Below the pieces are notes generated by a model that was given only the letters and a program-made list of their open reading frames with translations, searched no databases and was not told where the DNA came from. Both the position numbers and the translations under genes were made by a program. DNA of 64,000 nt. Origin: Photobacterium lipolyticum (GTDB lineage: Bacteria; Pseudomonadota; Gammaproteobacteria; Enterobacterales; Vibrionaceae). Positions 32,881-43,593 of this stretch are shown piece by piece. The DNA lies in contig NZ_PYMC01000001.1 of the NCBI RefSeq assembly GCF_003026475.1, positions 1 through 64,000 on the forward strand. The letters are read 5' to 3'. Position 1 is the first letter of the stretch; the number at the start of each line of letters is the position of its first letter.

Positions 32881-33807
32881 ATGCCTAATCAAAATTCTAT
32901 TCCCGCAGTCGGGAATGAACGCTTGCAACAAACCACGTTATGGACGGCCCTCATCACCCCGTTCCACTCCGACGAGTCTATTGACTTTGCTACCCTGACC
33001 CAACTGGCTAAAGAGCAAGAGGCGGCCGGGAATGGGATCCTGATCCTCGGCAGTACCGGCGAAGCATTGGCAATGACACCAACTGAACAGCAGGATGTAA
33101 TCCGCCATATCTGTGCGCTGGATCTTTCCGTACCACTCATGGTGGGTGTCGGCGGCTTCCAACTGCAGCAACAAATGCAATGGCTGGATTTTTTGCAGGA
33201 TTTTCCTGTCGATGCCCTGCTGATACCAGTTCCGCTTTACGCCAAGCCCGGTGCAGCTAGCCAGTTGAAGTGGTTTAACAGCCTGCTTGATGCCAGCAAC
33301 TGGCCATGCATGATCTATAACGTACCTTCACGCACCGGTGTCGCCCTTGATGAGCAAACCTTGGGTTCACTGGCAAGTCATCCCAATGCATGGGCAGTGA
33401 AAGAAGCGAGCGGAAGCGTCGAGGCTTTCACCCGTTACCGCAACGCAGCCCCATCGCTACAGTTTTACTGTGGCGATGATGGCCTGCTGGTCGATTTTGT
33501 TGCCGCCGGTGCCTGCGGTCTGGTATCTGTGGCCGCCAACGCCTGGCCTGAAGCCACTGCACACTATGTTCGCCAGAGCCTTAGCCAAACAGTTCCAAAC
33601 TTCAAGACCTTATGGCAACAAGCCAGCAACAGCTTGTTCTGTGCCGCCAACCCGATCCCGGTAAAAGCCCTGATGCTACATCAAGGCCGCCTCAATAACG
33701 CTGGGTTGCGTCCCCCGCTTTACATGGAAGAGATGCAAGAGTTAACCCCTGTTTTAAATGCCGATGCGGCAATATACCAATGGATGAAAACATGTCTGAA
33801 TCAGTAG
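32881..33807 (+). CDS. Dihydrodipicolinate synthase (DapA) family aldolase
   Basis: A 308-residue class I aldolase of the DapA/NanA family. The Schiff-base lysine is in AVKEASG (Lys174), the tyrosine in YNVPSRTG (Tyr146, with Arg151), and the GSTGEA pyruvate-binding loop is at 58-63. DapA condenses pyruvate with aspartate semialdehyde in lysine/diaminopimelate synthesis. The lysine riboswitch ahead of it fits that reaction. It opens a compact operon with dapD-like and decarboxylase genes; a housekeeping dapA probably lies elsewhere. Start ATG 32881 has GGATGAGAG upstream. Confidence 0.85.
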   Translation: MPNQNSIPAVGNERLQQTTLWTALITPFHSDESIDFATLTQLAKEQEAAGNGILILGSTGEALAMTPTEQQDVIRHICALDLSVPLMVGVGGFQLQQQMQWLDFLQDFPVDALLIPVPLYAKPGAASQLKWFNSLLDASNWPCMIYNVPSRTGVALDEQTLGSLASHPNAWAVKEASGSVEAFTRYRNAAPSLQFYCGDDGLLVDFVAAGACGLVSVAANAWPEATAHYVRQSLSQTVPNFKTLWQQASNSLFCAANPIPVKALMLHQGRLNNAGLRPPLYMEEMQELTPVLNADAAIYQWMKTCLNQ

Positions 33808-34562
33808 TAACCCCGTGCTGGAAGCTTTTACTTGATCAACTTGAGCGCGGCGAAGTACGCACTGCAGCCCAAGACCAGAAAGGAAACTGGCACGCCGATG
33901 CCACTGTAAAGCAGGGGATATTAGCCGCATTTCCAGCCGGAGAACTGATCAGCTTCGGACCGGCATACCCAGGCGCAATTGACAAACATAACCTGAGTCC
34001 GCGCCAATTTACGCCGGAAGATCAGATTCGCCTGGTACCGGGGGGGTCAGCTGTCCGCCGCGGTGCTTATGTCGCACCGGGTGTTGTGATCATGCCGCCA
34101 GCCTACATTAATATTGGCGCCTATGTCGACAGCGGTACGATGGTCGACAGCCATGTCCTAGTCGGTTCTTGTGCTCAAATCGGCAAGAATGTCCACCTCT
34201 CTGCAGGTGTGCAGATTGGCGGTGTGCTTGAACCTGTAGGTCAAACACCAGTGATCATCGAAGATGACGCATTTATCGGTGCCGGTTGTGTGATCGTTGA
34301 AGGGATGGTTGTGAAAAAGGGGGCGGTACTGGCACCGGGAGTCACACTTTCCGCTGCAGTTGCTGTTTATGATCTGGTTAATGAATGCCAATTGCCAAAA
34401 GGCGCACAAATCCCAGAAGGTGCGGTTGTGGTTCCAGGTAGCCGCCCGGCAAACAGTGAATGGGGCAAAAAGATGGGCCTGAGCGTGCAGTGTCCGATAA
34501 TCATCAAATACCGCGATGACAGCAGCGATGCTTCACTGGTTCTGGAAGAGGCGCTTCGTTAA
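33792..34562 (+). CDS. Tetrahydrodipicolinate N-succinyltransferase (DapD) family
   Basis: A 256-residue left-handed beta-helix acyltransferase. I prefer ATG 33792 (MSESVVTPCW), with GGA 7 bases ahead; ATG 33780 is an alternative. Both overlap the end of the dapA-like gene. Hexapeptide repeats are visible around YINIGAYVDSGTMVDSHVLV and VIIEDDAFIGAGCVI. DapD signature blocks include VRRGAYVAPGVVIMPP. It transfers succinyl from succinyl-CoA to tetrahydrodipicolinate. Translationally coupled to the neighbours on both sides: it overlaps the next gene by one base (TAATG). Confidence 0.87.
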   Translation: MSESVVTPCWKLLLDQLERGEVRTAAQDQKGNWHADATVKQGILAAFPAGELISFGPAYPGAIDKHNLSPRQFTPEDQIRLVPGGSAVRRGAYVAPGVVIMPPAYINIGAYVDSGTMVDSHVLVGSCAQIGKNVHLSAGVQIGGVLEPVGQTPVIIEDDAFIGAGCVIVEGMVVKKGAVLAPGVTLSAAVAVYDLVNECQLPKGAQIPEGAVVVPGSRPANSEWGKKMGLSVQCPIIIKYRDDSSDASLVLEEALR

Positions 34563-35770
34563 TGGCACTGACCGAGCAGGTTCGCAAGGCGCTACAACTC
34601 GCCAGCAAGCAACAACCCCATTCTTTTTATGCCTATGATCTTGACGGTCTGGATCAGCATCTGGCAGGCCTTGAAAGTGCGCCGGCCAAGTTATGGTATG
34701 CCGTTAAAGCCAATCCGTTATCGGCCATCATCCAGTCTCTTGACGCCAGAGGCTTTGGCTTTGATGTCGCAAGCCTAGGCGAGTTGAAGCAAGTATTGGC
34801 ACAAGGCGTCGACCCGTCACGTATTTTAAATACCGGCCCGGTAAAAACGCCGGAGCACCTGGCCGATTTTATCGAGCACGGCGTGCGTATTTTTGTCCTG
34901 GAAAGCCACCAGCAGGCTGATGATCTGGCCAAGATCGCCCGCGAACAACAAATCCGTATTCAAGTGCTGCTACGAGTACAGTTGCCGTGGGCGAAAGATC
35001 CGGAAGAGAAGATGAATGTCTTGGGGGGAAGCAACCCTACTCCGTTCGGGCTGACGCCTGAACAGTGGATGCCTGATACGTTCACTTTGCCAGATGAATT
35101 TGAGCTATTGGGTGTGCATTGCTTCCAATGGGGAAATATCCTTTGTGCCGATACTCTGGTGCAAACCTGGCAGGCAGCGATGCCTAAACTTAATGCCCTG
35201 CTTGATGCCTGGCAAATACCAGAACCTGTCGTCGACCTGGGCGGCGGACTTGGTATCCCTTATGCGGGGCAACAGCAAGAGCTTGACTGGCAGCGGGTTT
35301 GCCAAGGGCTGGAACAGCTTAAAAGCGAGTTCCAGCTAGGCCAATGCTGGATGGAACTAGGCCGTTATGCGGTTGGCCCTTATGGCTATTACGCCAGTAA
35401 GGTTGCCGATATCAAAGATAACCAGGGGGTCCACTTTGCCGTGATTGAAGGCGGAAGCCAGCACCTGCTGCGCCCGGCGCTCACAACGCAAGCTTTCCCG
35501 GTTGAATCTCTGCAACCTTGTGATTCTCCGCTGACGTCTTACCAGATCCATGGTGCGCTCTGCACCGGACTCGATTGCCTTGGCAGCTTACAGCTACCAG
35601 ACAGCCTGCAGCGCGGCGACTGGCTGATCTTTTCTCAGGCGGGCGCTTATGGTTTTACCGAAAGTATGCCCTACTTCCTGTGCCACGCTCTTCCTGCAGA
35701 GCTAACCTTTTCGCAGTCGGGCATTAACGTTTTGCGACCGAGTGCTCCGGCCAGTCATTATTTGGCTTAG
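34562..35770 (+). CDS. PLP-dependent fold-III decarboxylase (LysA-like, atypical)
   Basis: A 402-residue decarboxylase of the ornithine/diaminopimelate family. PLP lysine is in WYAVKANP (Lys49). A glycine-rich phosphate loop is in VDLGGGLGIPY, and EGGSQHLLRPAL follows. The C-terminal cysteine motif reads HGALCTGLDCLG. Classic LysA enzymes have CESGD there, where the glutamate contacts diaminopimelate; CTxLD-type motifs are what I recall in siderophore-type and BtrK-like decarboxylases. So the substrate may not be meso-diaminopimelate. It follows the dapD-like gene with a one-base overlap, under the same lysine riboswitch. Confidence 0.82.
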   Translation: MALTEQVRKALQLASKQQPHSFYAYDLDGLDQHLAGLESAPAKLWYAVKANPLSAIIQSLDARGFGFDVASLGELKQVLAQGVDPSRILNTGPVKTPEHLADFIEHGVRIFVLESHQQADDLAKIAREQQIRIQVLLRVQLPWAKDPEEKMNVLGGSNPTPFGLTPEQWMPDTFTLPDEFELLGVHCFQWGNILCADTLVQTWQAAMPKLNALLDAWQIPEPVVDLGGGLGIPYAGQQQELDWQRVCQGLEQLKSEFQLGQCWMELGRYAVGPYGYYASKVADIKDNQGVHFAVIEGGSQHLLRPALTTQAFPVESLQPCDSPLTSYQIHGALCTGLDCLGSLQLPDSLQRGDWLIFSQAGAYGFTESMPYFLCHALPAELTFSQSGINVLRPSAPASHYLA

Positions 35771-35889
35771 ATAACGGCGGAAATAAAAAGTATATAGCCC
35801 GCCAAGCTACGGCGATTTCACTTATCAAATGTCACCGGTAACCGCATACACCTCTAACCACCAGGTGCCATGCGGTTGCCAAAACAGAG

Positions 35890-35926
35890 AAAGGAGCCGG
35901 ATAAAGCATATCCGGCAGTGCTGATG
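35890..35926 (+). promoter_or_regulatory. Hairpin bridging ribosome site and start codon of the M14 gene
   Basis: AAAGGA at 35890-35895 is followed at once by a perfect 8-bp hairpin (GCCGGATA, loop AAGCA, TATCCGGC), then AGTGCTG and ATG 35924. Folded, the hairpin would bring the ribosome site to a normal distance from the ATG. Alternatively translation starts at 35870, ahead of the hairpin. Confidence 0.5.
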
Positions 35927-37030
35927 ATAAAAACAACCACAGTCAAAGTCGGTGAGCAGCCGACCGGCGTTCCGATGGAAGTGCCGGTGATCAAAATTCA
36001 GGGTCAGGGCAACGGCCCGCGAGTTTATATCCAGGCCAATATCCATGGCGCTGAAGTGCAGGGAAACGCCGTCATTTACCAGCTGTTGGAATTTTTCCGC
36101 CAGTATCCGCCCCAAGGGGATGTGGTTATGGTACCCCAGGCTAACCCTCTGGGCATTAATCAAAAAAGTGGCGAATTTACCCTTGGCCGTTTCGATCCGG
36201 TTACAGGCACCAACTGGAATCGCCAGTATCATTTCGACAGCAGCCTGCTTGAGCCGTTCAGCCAGCAATATCTTGATGCCGATGAAGCCGTGATCCGTGA
36301 TGCGTTTCGCGAAAGGCTGAGGGAGCAATTCTATGAACGCCAGAGCTCACCGTGGGGCCTGACCTGTGGCCAACATTTAGCCATGAACTTACAGGAAATG
36401 GCCATGGAAGCAGATATTGTTCTTGATCTGCATACCGGGCCTATCTCGGCCCGCCATCTTTATGTGCCTGAATATGCCCGCGAGCGGGCCCGCCACTTTA
36501 ATATTCCGCTAAATATTCTTATCCCAAGCGACTTTGACGGCGCACTGGATGAAGCCAGTTTTAGCCCCTGGTGGCAGTTAAGCCAGCAATTTGCCAAACA
36601 TGGCCGCAAACTGCCGGTAATGGTAGATGCCTTTACCCTGGAATTGGGATCGCAAGAGCTGCTGGATGTTAACGCTGCCGAACGTGATGCGCTGGGGATT
36701 TGCAATTACCTGCAGCATCAGGGCATGTGGCCAGACAAACCTTTTAATTGTGATCCTATCTCGCTTTACGCCTGTGATCTCAGTGACTATAAAGCCTATC
36801 ACAGTCCGGCTGGTGGTCAGGTCGAATATCAAGCTCTGCTTAATCAGCCACTTGCAGCCGGCAAGCCGCTAGCAACACTTTGGCACTTTAATACCCTCGG
36901 TAGCGAGTCTTGCCTGAGCCGTGAACTTACCCTGCCCTGTGACAGCATTCCCGTCTTGCACTTTGCCTCAGCAAGCGTGCAGCAAGGAACAGAGCTGTAT
37001 AAGGTTCTGACCAATACATTTATGCTTTAG
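35924..37030 (+). CDS. M14-family succinylglutamate desuccinylase/aspartoacylase-like deacylase
   Basis: A 368-residue zinc deacylase from ATG 35924 (MIKTTTVKVG); ATG 35870 would add 18 unrelated-looking residues. Zinc ligands are visible in QANIHGAEVQG (His-x2-Glu) and VLDLHTGPISARH. The family removes succinyl or acetyl groups from amino acids. In this operon it could replace DapE as the desuccinylase after the dapD-like step, or unmask a product. The C-terminal beta domain (SPAGGQVEYQALLNQPLAAG) resembles the lipoyl-like tail of the family. It follows the decarboxylase by about 150 bases. Confidence 0.82.
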   Translation: MIKTTTVKVGEQPTGVPMEVPVIKIQGQGNGPRVYIQANIHGAEVQGNAVIYQLLEFFRQYPPQGDVVMVPQANPLGINQKSGEFTLGRFDPVTGTNWNRQYHFDSSLLEPFSQQYLDADEAVIRDAFRERLREQFYERQSSPWGLTCGQHLAMNLQEMAMEADIVLDLHTGPISARHLYVPEYARERARHFNIPLNILIPSDFDGALDEASFSPWWQLSQQFAKHGRKLPVMVDAFTLELGSQELLDVNAAERDALGICNYLQHQGMWPDKPFNCDPISLYACDLSDYKAYHSPAGGQVEYQALLNQPLAAGKPLATLWHFNTLGSESCLSRELTLPCDSIPVLHFASASVQQGTELYKVLTNTFML

Positions 37031-37126
37031 ATCTGACTTAGTATCTGAGTATTCAAGTATCATTAACTGAATCTGGCGGTGCTCTTTAAAGGTTTTATGA
37101 TGTATTGCATGCCAGGTACAAAATGT

Positions 37127-37177
37127 ATGGCCCGCCTTGTTATCGCAATTTATCAATGCAATAACAAGTCGGGCCAT
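37127..37177. terminator. Long palindrome between convergent genes
   Basis: ATGGCCCG-x-CTTGTTAT pairs with ATAACAAG-x-CGGGCCAT, 16 bp with one internal mismatch, around a 17-base loop. It lies between the M14 gene (plus) and the ATP-grasp gene (minus). Neither side has a strong U-tract. It may serve both transcripts or be a protein-binding site. Confidence 0.5.
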
Positions 37178-37190
37178 CTGATTAAATCCG

Positions 37191-38642
37191 TTACAACCCT
37201 CTCATTTGAATGCGGCGTAAGAACTCGGTCATGACTCGATCATAGAGCAGATCGCCTAAGAAGGCGTCTTCAACATGATGATCGATGCTTGGATTATCGT
37301 TCACTTCAATCACATAGACCTTGCCATCGATCTCTTTTAAATCGACGCCGTAGATACCGGAGCCAATCAAGTTAGCCGCTTTCAGCGCGACATCCACAAC
37401 ATTTTTTGGAACTTGCTTGAGATCTAAGGTTTCAAAGCCCCCCGAGGAAACACGGCCGCTGCTGTGATGCTGATAAATCTGCCAGTGACCTCGGCTCATG
37501 AGATATTTACAGCCATAAATCGCCTGGCGATTCATCACCCCAATCCGCCAATCAAAGTCAGTCGGCATATAGGCCTGGGCCAAAATCAGCGAACTTTTTT
37601 CAAAGAGCGCAGACGCCTCACGCTCTAAGCTGGCTTCGTCACTCACTTTGACCACGCCGCGAGAAAATGCACCATCAGGAATTTTGAGCACCAAAGGCAG
37701 TTCAAGATCTTCAAGCAAAGCTTGCTTCCAATTGGAGTCGAAGCTACGCAAAATCACGCTCTTGGGTGCGGGTACGTTGTTGCGTTGTAGCAGCTCGGTC
37801 AAAAATACCTTATTGGTACACTTCATAATAGATTCCGAGTCATCCATTACCACCAGCCCAAGCTTTTCTGCTGCTTTAGCAAATCGATAGGTGAAGTTAC
37901 TAATGTTGGTCGTGGCGCGAATGAATAGACCATCGAACTCACCCAAGCGGGATAAGTCATCTTGAGTAATGGTTTGCAAATTCATACCCAATCGATTGGC
38001 CGCTCGACGAAACAACTTCAGCGCGGCGGGATCGGATGGGGGCATTTTTTCATCCGGATCGACCAACATCGCAATGTCGTAACGATATTTTTTCTCTGGC
38101 TTAGGCATTCGCCAAACTTTGTTCGAAAACAGCTCAAGAGATTCGGCGAAGAAATCTTGCTCTGGATCCGTTAGATCTTGGAATGGAAAAGGCTGAACCG
38201 AAATCAACTGCCACTGCTTTGCGCGTTTTTTTAGCACCACTTCCAGCACAGGTACCATAAACTGTTCAAAGAGGCGTCTTGCTACTTTGTCCAGCCCCGG
38301 AGTAGACGTTCGACCAAAATAGATCTTACTGTGGATCTCATCTTGATGAGCAAAATTTTTATCCAGCTCTGAGTGGTGCAGTGAGATGAAAAACGGCTGG
38401 TTGATGTCGTTGATAGCCACAACGCGCGGAATCACACGGTGGCCCCGCGCTTCGGCCATCAATGAACAGTAATAGCCGTTGCTCATGTAGCCATAGTCAC
38501 GACACAAGTTGACAACTTGCAGATTGCGATGTGTTTCTTTCCAGTCTGGTTGCAGATAAGCGTCGACTGTAATTATTTGTTTACTTGGAAAATATTGCCG
38601 CCAGTCACTGGTTTGGTCGGTAACAATCAGAATGTTTGCCAT
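37191..38642 (-). CDS. RimK-like ATP-grasp ligase with RLAN N-terminal domain
   Basis: A 483-residue protein. The N-terminal part (VTDQTSDWRQYFPSKQI, NLCRDYGYMSNGYYCSLMAE) is the RimK-like ATP-grasp N-terminal (RLAN) region as I recall it. The C-terminal ATP-grasp domain spans about 260-480 with VLKIPDGAFSRGV, YGVDLKEIDGKVYVIEVNDNPSID and metal-binding Glu/Asn. RimK-type ligases form peptide-like bonds by adding amino acids to carboxylates. GGGAAAAAATAA precedes the ATG. It is divergent from a GNAT/C39-peptidase fusion with 80 bases between them, a pairing that suggests peptide making and trimming. Substrate unknown. Confidence 0.85.
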   Translation of the reverse strand: MANILIVTDQTSDWRQYFPSKQIITVDAYLQPDWKETHRNLQVVNLCRDYGYMSNGYYCSLMAEARGHRVIPRVVAINDINQPFFISLHHSELDKNFAHQDEIHSKIYFGRTSTPGLDKVARRLFEQFMVPVLEVVLKKRAKQWQLISVQPFPFQDLTDPEQDFFAESLELFSNKVWRMPKPEKKYRYDIAMLVDPDEKMPPSDPAALKLFRRAANRLGMNLQTITQDDLSRLGEFDGLFIRATTNISNFTYRFAKAAEKLGLVVMDDSESIMKCTNKVFLTELLQRNNVPAPKSVILRSFDSNWKQALLEDLELPLVLKIPDGAFSRGVVKVSDEASLEREASALFEKSSLILAQAYMPTDFDWRIGVMNRQAIYGCKYLMSRGHWQIYQHHSSGRVSSGGFETLDLKQVPKNVVDVALKAANLIGSGIYGVDLKEIDGKVYVIEVNDNPSIDHHVEDAFLGDLLYDRVMTEFLRRIQMRGL

Positions 38643-38722
38643 TTATTTTTTCCCAACTATAGCATTAGAAGACTTTCTACTATTTAATCTCGTTGCAACC
38701 GTCAATCGTGTAAGGATTTTGT

Positions 38723-39811
38723 ATGGAATTTCGCTTAGCGGAATTGGCCGATCTCAGTGCTCTTAACTCGCTAGAACAACAGCTATTTGACGGCGATAAA
38801 ATATCGCCCCGTCAAATGAAGCGTTTTCTTCAGTCACCTCATTGCATGGTGTTTGTCGCCGTTTCTGACGCTGAGCTGGTAGGATATGCCTTACTGTTAT
38901 TCCATCAAGGGACACTGCTATCACGATTATATTCGATTGCCGTTAAACCTGATTTCAGAGGGCAAAAAATCGCACAAAGTTTGCTTGAGCTTTGTGAAGA
39001 GTCGGCCCTTAATCAAGGCTCTACTACATTACGACTAGAAGTGCGTGATGACAATATCCCGGCAAAAAAATTGTATCAGCGCCTCGGTTATAAGAAGTTG
39101 AAAGTACTGATTCATTACTACGATGATTTGGCCGATGGTATTCGGATGCAAAAGCGTTTAACCCCGACGGAGCCAAAAACCTTACTTCCTATGCCGCTGT
39201 ATATTCAAACCACGCCATTTACCTGTGGTTCGGCGTGCTTATTGATGAGTTTTGCGACGCTCTCTCCACAGCAGGAACTATCTCGCACGTTAGAGCTACA
39301 ATTGTGGCGCGAGGCGACAACTATTTATATGGCAGCAGGACATGGTGGCTGTAGCGGCCATGGCTTGGCACTGGCAGCGAAACGTCGGGGTTATCATGTT
39401 GAGTTATGGACTCAATCGCAGTCTACACCGTTTATCGATAGTGTACGGGACAAGAACAAAAAAGAGGTTATAGAGCTTGTTCATCAAGATTTTTGCCAAC
39501 AGATTGACGTTGAGCAAGTTCCGATGATTGATGCACCGCCGAGTACAGCGATGCTTGAGGAGTGGATTCGCCAGGGGGCATGTGTATTGCTGCTGATTAG
39601 CACTTATCGATTCAATGGAAGCAAAGAGCCGCACTGGATTGTGCTTAGCGGGATGAGTGACAGGTTCTTTTTTTTCCACGACCCCCACGCTGATACACCA
39701 GCTGATGCGGCATCGTCAGCGTATATTCCGGTGAGTAAGCTCAGCTTGTCGCAAATTCTCGGATTCGGTAAACAGAAACATACCGCTTGTGTAATGATTC
39801 GCCGAAGATAA
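38723..39811 (+). CDS. GNAT acetyltransferase fused to a C39-like cysteine peptidase
   Basis: A 362-residue fusion. Residues 1-140 form a RimI-like GNAT domain (acetyl-CoA loop VKPDFRGQKIAQSLL; NIPAKKLYQRLGY). Residues about 155-360 resemble a papain-like C39 peptidase: catalytic Cys in PFTCGSACLLM, His in PHWIVLSG, and Asp in FHDPHAD. There is no membrane segment or ABC domain, unlike bacteriocin-exporting C39 proteins. AAGGATTTTGT precedes the ATG. It shares a divergent promoter with the ATP-grasp ligase, so the two probably act on the same peptide-like product. Function inferred. Confidence 0.82.
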   Translation: MEFRLAELADLSALNSLEQQLFDGDKISPRQMKRFLQSPHCMVFVAVSDAELVGYALLLFHQGTLLSRLYSIAVKPDFRGQKIAQSLLELCEESALNQGSTTLRLEVRDDNIPAKKLYQRLGYKKLKVLIHYYDDLADGIRMQKRLTPTEPKTLLPMPLYIQTTPFTCGSACLLMSFATLSPQQELSRTLELQLWREATTIYMAAGHGGCSGHGLALAAKRRGYHVELWTQSQSTPFIDSVRDKNKKEVIELVHQDFCQQIDVEQVPMIDAPPSTAMLEEWIRQGACVLLLISTYRFNGSKEPHWIVLSGMSDRFFFFHDPHADTPADAASSAYIPVSKLSLSQILGFGKQKHTACVMIRRR

Positions 39812-40279
39812 AAACTTCCCGAAAAAAAACGCTTTACTTTTTTCTGGCCATTCGACCATACATTACGAATAAGATACAAAATAAAAAAACCTGGCTTTCT
39901 ATCTTGGAAAGCAACAGGTTTTGCCCCCTTGTGTCCGGCCATCCCACCATCAGTCATATGCTTCTGATTTACTACCATTAACCCTACTTCCAGAATCCTG
40001 CTCATGCGCTGTTCTGAAGTGAGTCCGTGTTCAACATATAGGGATATTGTGATCGGATTAAACCAGGTCATTTAATCCTAAGATATTGGGCAGTTTCTCT
40101 GAAAAACATAATTTTCCCACTAAGGTTTTAATACTCCTTAGATTTAGATTAAAACAAACAATTAATGTCCTTGATAAAACCGTCTATCACGGTGCAATAC
40201 TCGTCTATATTTTCAGGGTAGAGACAGGCGGATATATGTAGTACGCACGACATAAAACCAACGTAAAAAGGAGTTTTAG
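39812..40279. other. Intergenic region upstream of katG
   Basis: About 470 bases without a supported gene. It contains the hairpin at 39888-39922 and, from about 40080, an AT-rich stretch that should carry the katG promoter. AAAAAGGAGTTTTAG at its end is the katG ribosome site. I could not identify an OxyR site with confidence. Confidence 0.4.
39888..39922. terminator. Hairpin downstream of the GNAT/C39 gene
   Basis: AACCTG-GCTTTC pairs with GAAAGC-AA-CAGGTT (two-base bulge) around a 7-base loop. The plus strand continues TTTTGCC in part; the minus strand has a run of seven Ts. It could terminate in either direction, and its position suits the GNAT/C39 transcript. Confidence 0.55.
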
Positions 40280-42490
<2,211 letters not shown>

Positions 42491-42502
42491 TTGCGGATTT
42501 CG

Positions 42503-42541
42503 AACGGGCGCCTGCACACATAGCGCCCGTTTATTTATTAT
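42503..42541. terminator. Terminator between katG and the efflux operon
   Basis: AACGGGCGC and GCGCCCGTT form a 9-bp GC-rich stem around a loop of about 21 bases, followed by TATTTATT. It serves katG and possibly the convergent operon. Confidence 0.75.
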
Positions 42542-42553
42542 CAAGACTTACAA

Positions 42554-43582
42554 TTAATGACCAAAGCGCGTAACTTCAAAACTATTGAGCAGACGGTGAA
42601 CCAGGTAACAAATAAATAATGTTGCAGCGGCGGCAAGCAGTACACTGCTAACGCGATAAAGTGCGCTGAAGATCAAATCATTTCCCGGTGCAAGGTTCTG
42701 CCCGAAGAGTATTCCAAGAGTAGTCAGTGCACCGAACGCCACGCCCGAGCCGCCGCCCTCTTTGGCATGGGCATAGCTAAACAGCATCAAGCCTATCCAA
42801 AATAAGGGAATAACTAATAACAGTTGCCCTGACCAATTGTATAAAAACAACTGACCGGCCAAACCAAGCGTTACTCCCAGTACTGTACCCATGGCACGTT
42901 TTCTTGCATAAGACAGAACACCGTTCCAATGCATAGGAAATAAGAGCAAAACGGTTGTTGCCTGGGCTGACAGGGAGTCACTGAGATCGAAAACCTGAAA
43001 CACAAGAAACGATAAGGTTGCAATGGATGCCCCCATCAGTGCTTCATGGCGCATTCGGTGTGACTGCTTGGGCTGCGCAGAATGTCCGGCCCTTGCCTCG
43101 GCATCAGGGATCAGTGCGGTCATTAAAAACGCAATAGCCACGGACAATGCACTCCCCCCGATATTGCTGCAAATAAGTTCATTGAGGTCGGTAGTGGGAT
43201 AGCTGGCAAAATGCAGCATGATACTCAGGTTCACTGCGCTATTTGCACCAAATAAGAACAGGCTGCCTTTCGACATGCAGGCGAACTTATAAACAAACAA
43301 GAAAAAGACAATGATGGTCATCAAGGCCGGATGACTGGCAAAAAAACCACCCAAAATACCAACTTCCACACCGCACAAAACGGATGAAGCCAGACACTGC
43401 CGGGCAACATGGGCATTCATTACTGGCACCATTCCCAATAGCAATATGGGAGTAACGGTAAAGAAAACACCATAATTGAGGTTAAAAAACTTACATATCG
43501 TAAAGCTCAAAGCTGCGCCCGTTGCGATCCTCAGGCATTGCCGCAGGTCATTTTCAGTTAAAGGGTGATGCCACAAATTCAT
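42554..43582 (-). CDS. FUSC/DUF2955-family inner-membrane efflux protein
   Basis: A 342-residue membrane protein with two blocks of hydrophobic helices (about 15-165 and 190-335) separated by a basic loop with HSAQPKQSHRMRHEA. This is the fusaric-acid/aromatic-acid exporter-like pattern (DUF2955). It follows the HlyD-type adaptor by 11 bases; AAGGTGAAGTGAG precedes its ATG. Together they would form an AaeAB-like or EmrAB-like efflux pump for small organic acids or drugs, possibly with an outer-membrane channel encoded elsewhere. Confidence 0.8.
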   Translation of the reverse strand: MNLWHHPLTENDLRQCLRIATGAALSFTICKFFNLNYGVFFTVTPILLLGMVPVMNAHVARQCLASSVLCGVEVGILGGFFASHPALMTIIVFFLFVYKFACMSKGSLFLFGANSAVNLSIMLHFASYPTTDLNELICSNIGGSALSVAIAFLMTALIPDAEARAGHSAQPKQSHRMRHEALMGASIATLSFLVFQVFDLSDSLSAQATTVLLLFPMHWNGVLSYARKRAMGTVLGVTLGLAGQLFLYNWSGQLLLVIPLFWIGLMLFSYAHAKEGGGSGVAFGALTTLGILFGQNLAPGNDLIFSALYRVSSVLLAAAATLFICYLVHRLLNSFEVTRFGH

Positions 43583-43593
43583 CTCACTTCACC

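Noticed and set aside
35825..36328. 167-residue minus-strand frame over the M14 gene
   Set aside because: It lies antisense to zinc-ligand motifs of the M14 enzyme, and has no recognisable domain.
32881..37030. Calling the dap-like operon a tabtoxin cluster
   Set aside because: Only dapD-like and lysA-like parallels are present; no beta-lactam-forming synthetase or other tabtoxin-specific gene was seen in the operon. Kept only as a hypothesis.
37191..38642. Treating the ATP-grasp gene as part of the riboswitch operon
   Set aside because: It is on the opposite strand and converges with the M14 gene across a long palindrome.
39604..40071. 155-residue minus-strand frame downstream of the GNAT/C39 gene
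   Set aside because: Half lies antisense to the peptidase domain and the rest spans the hairpin; no ribosome site or family.
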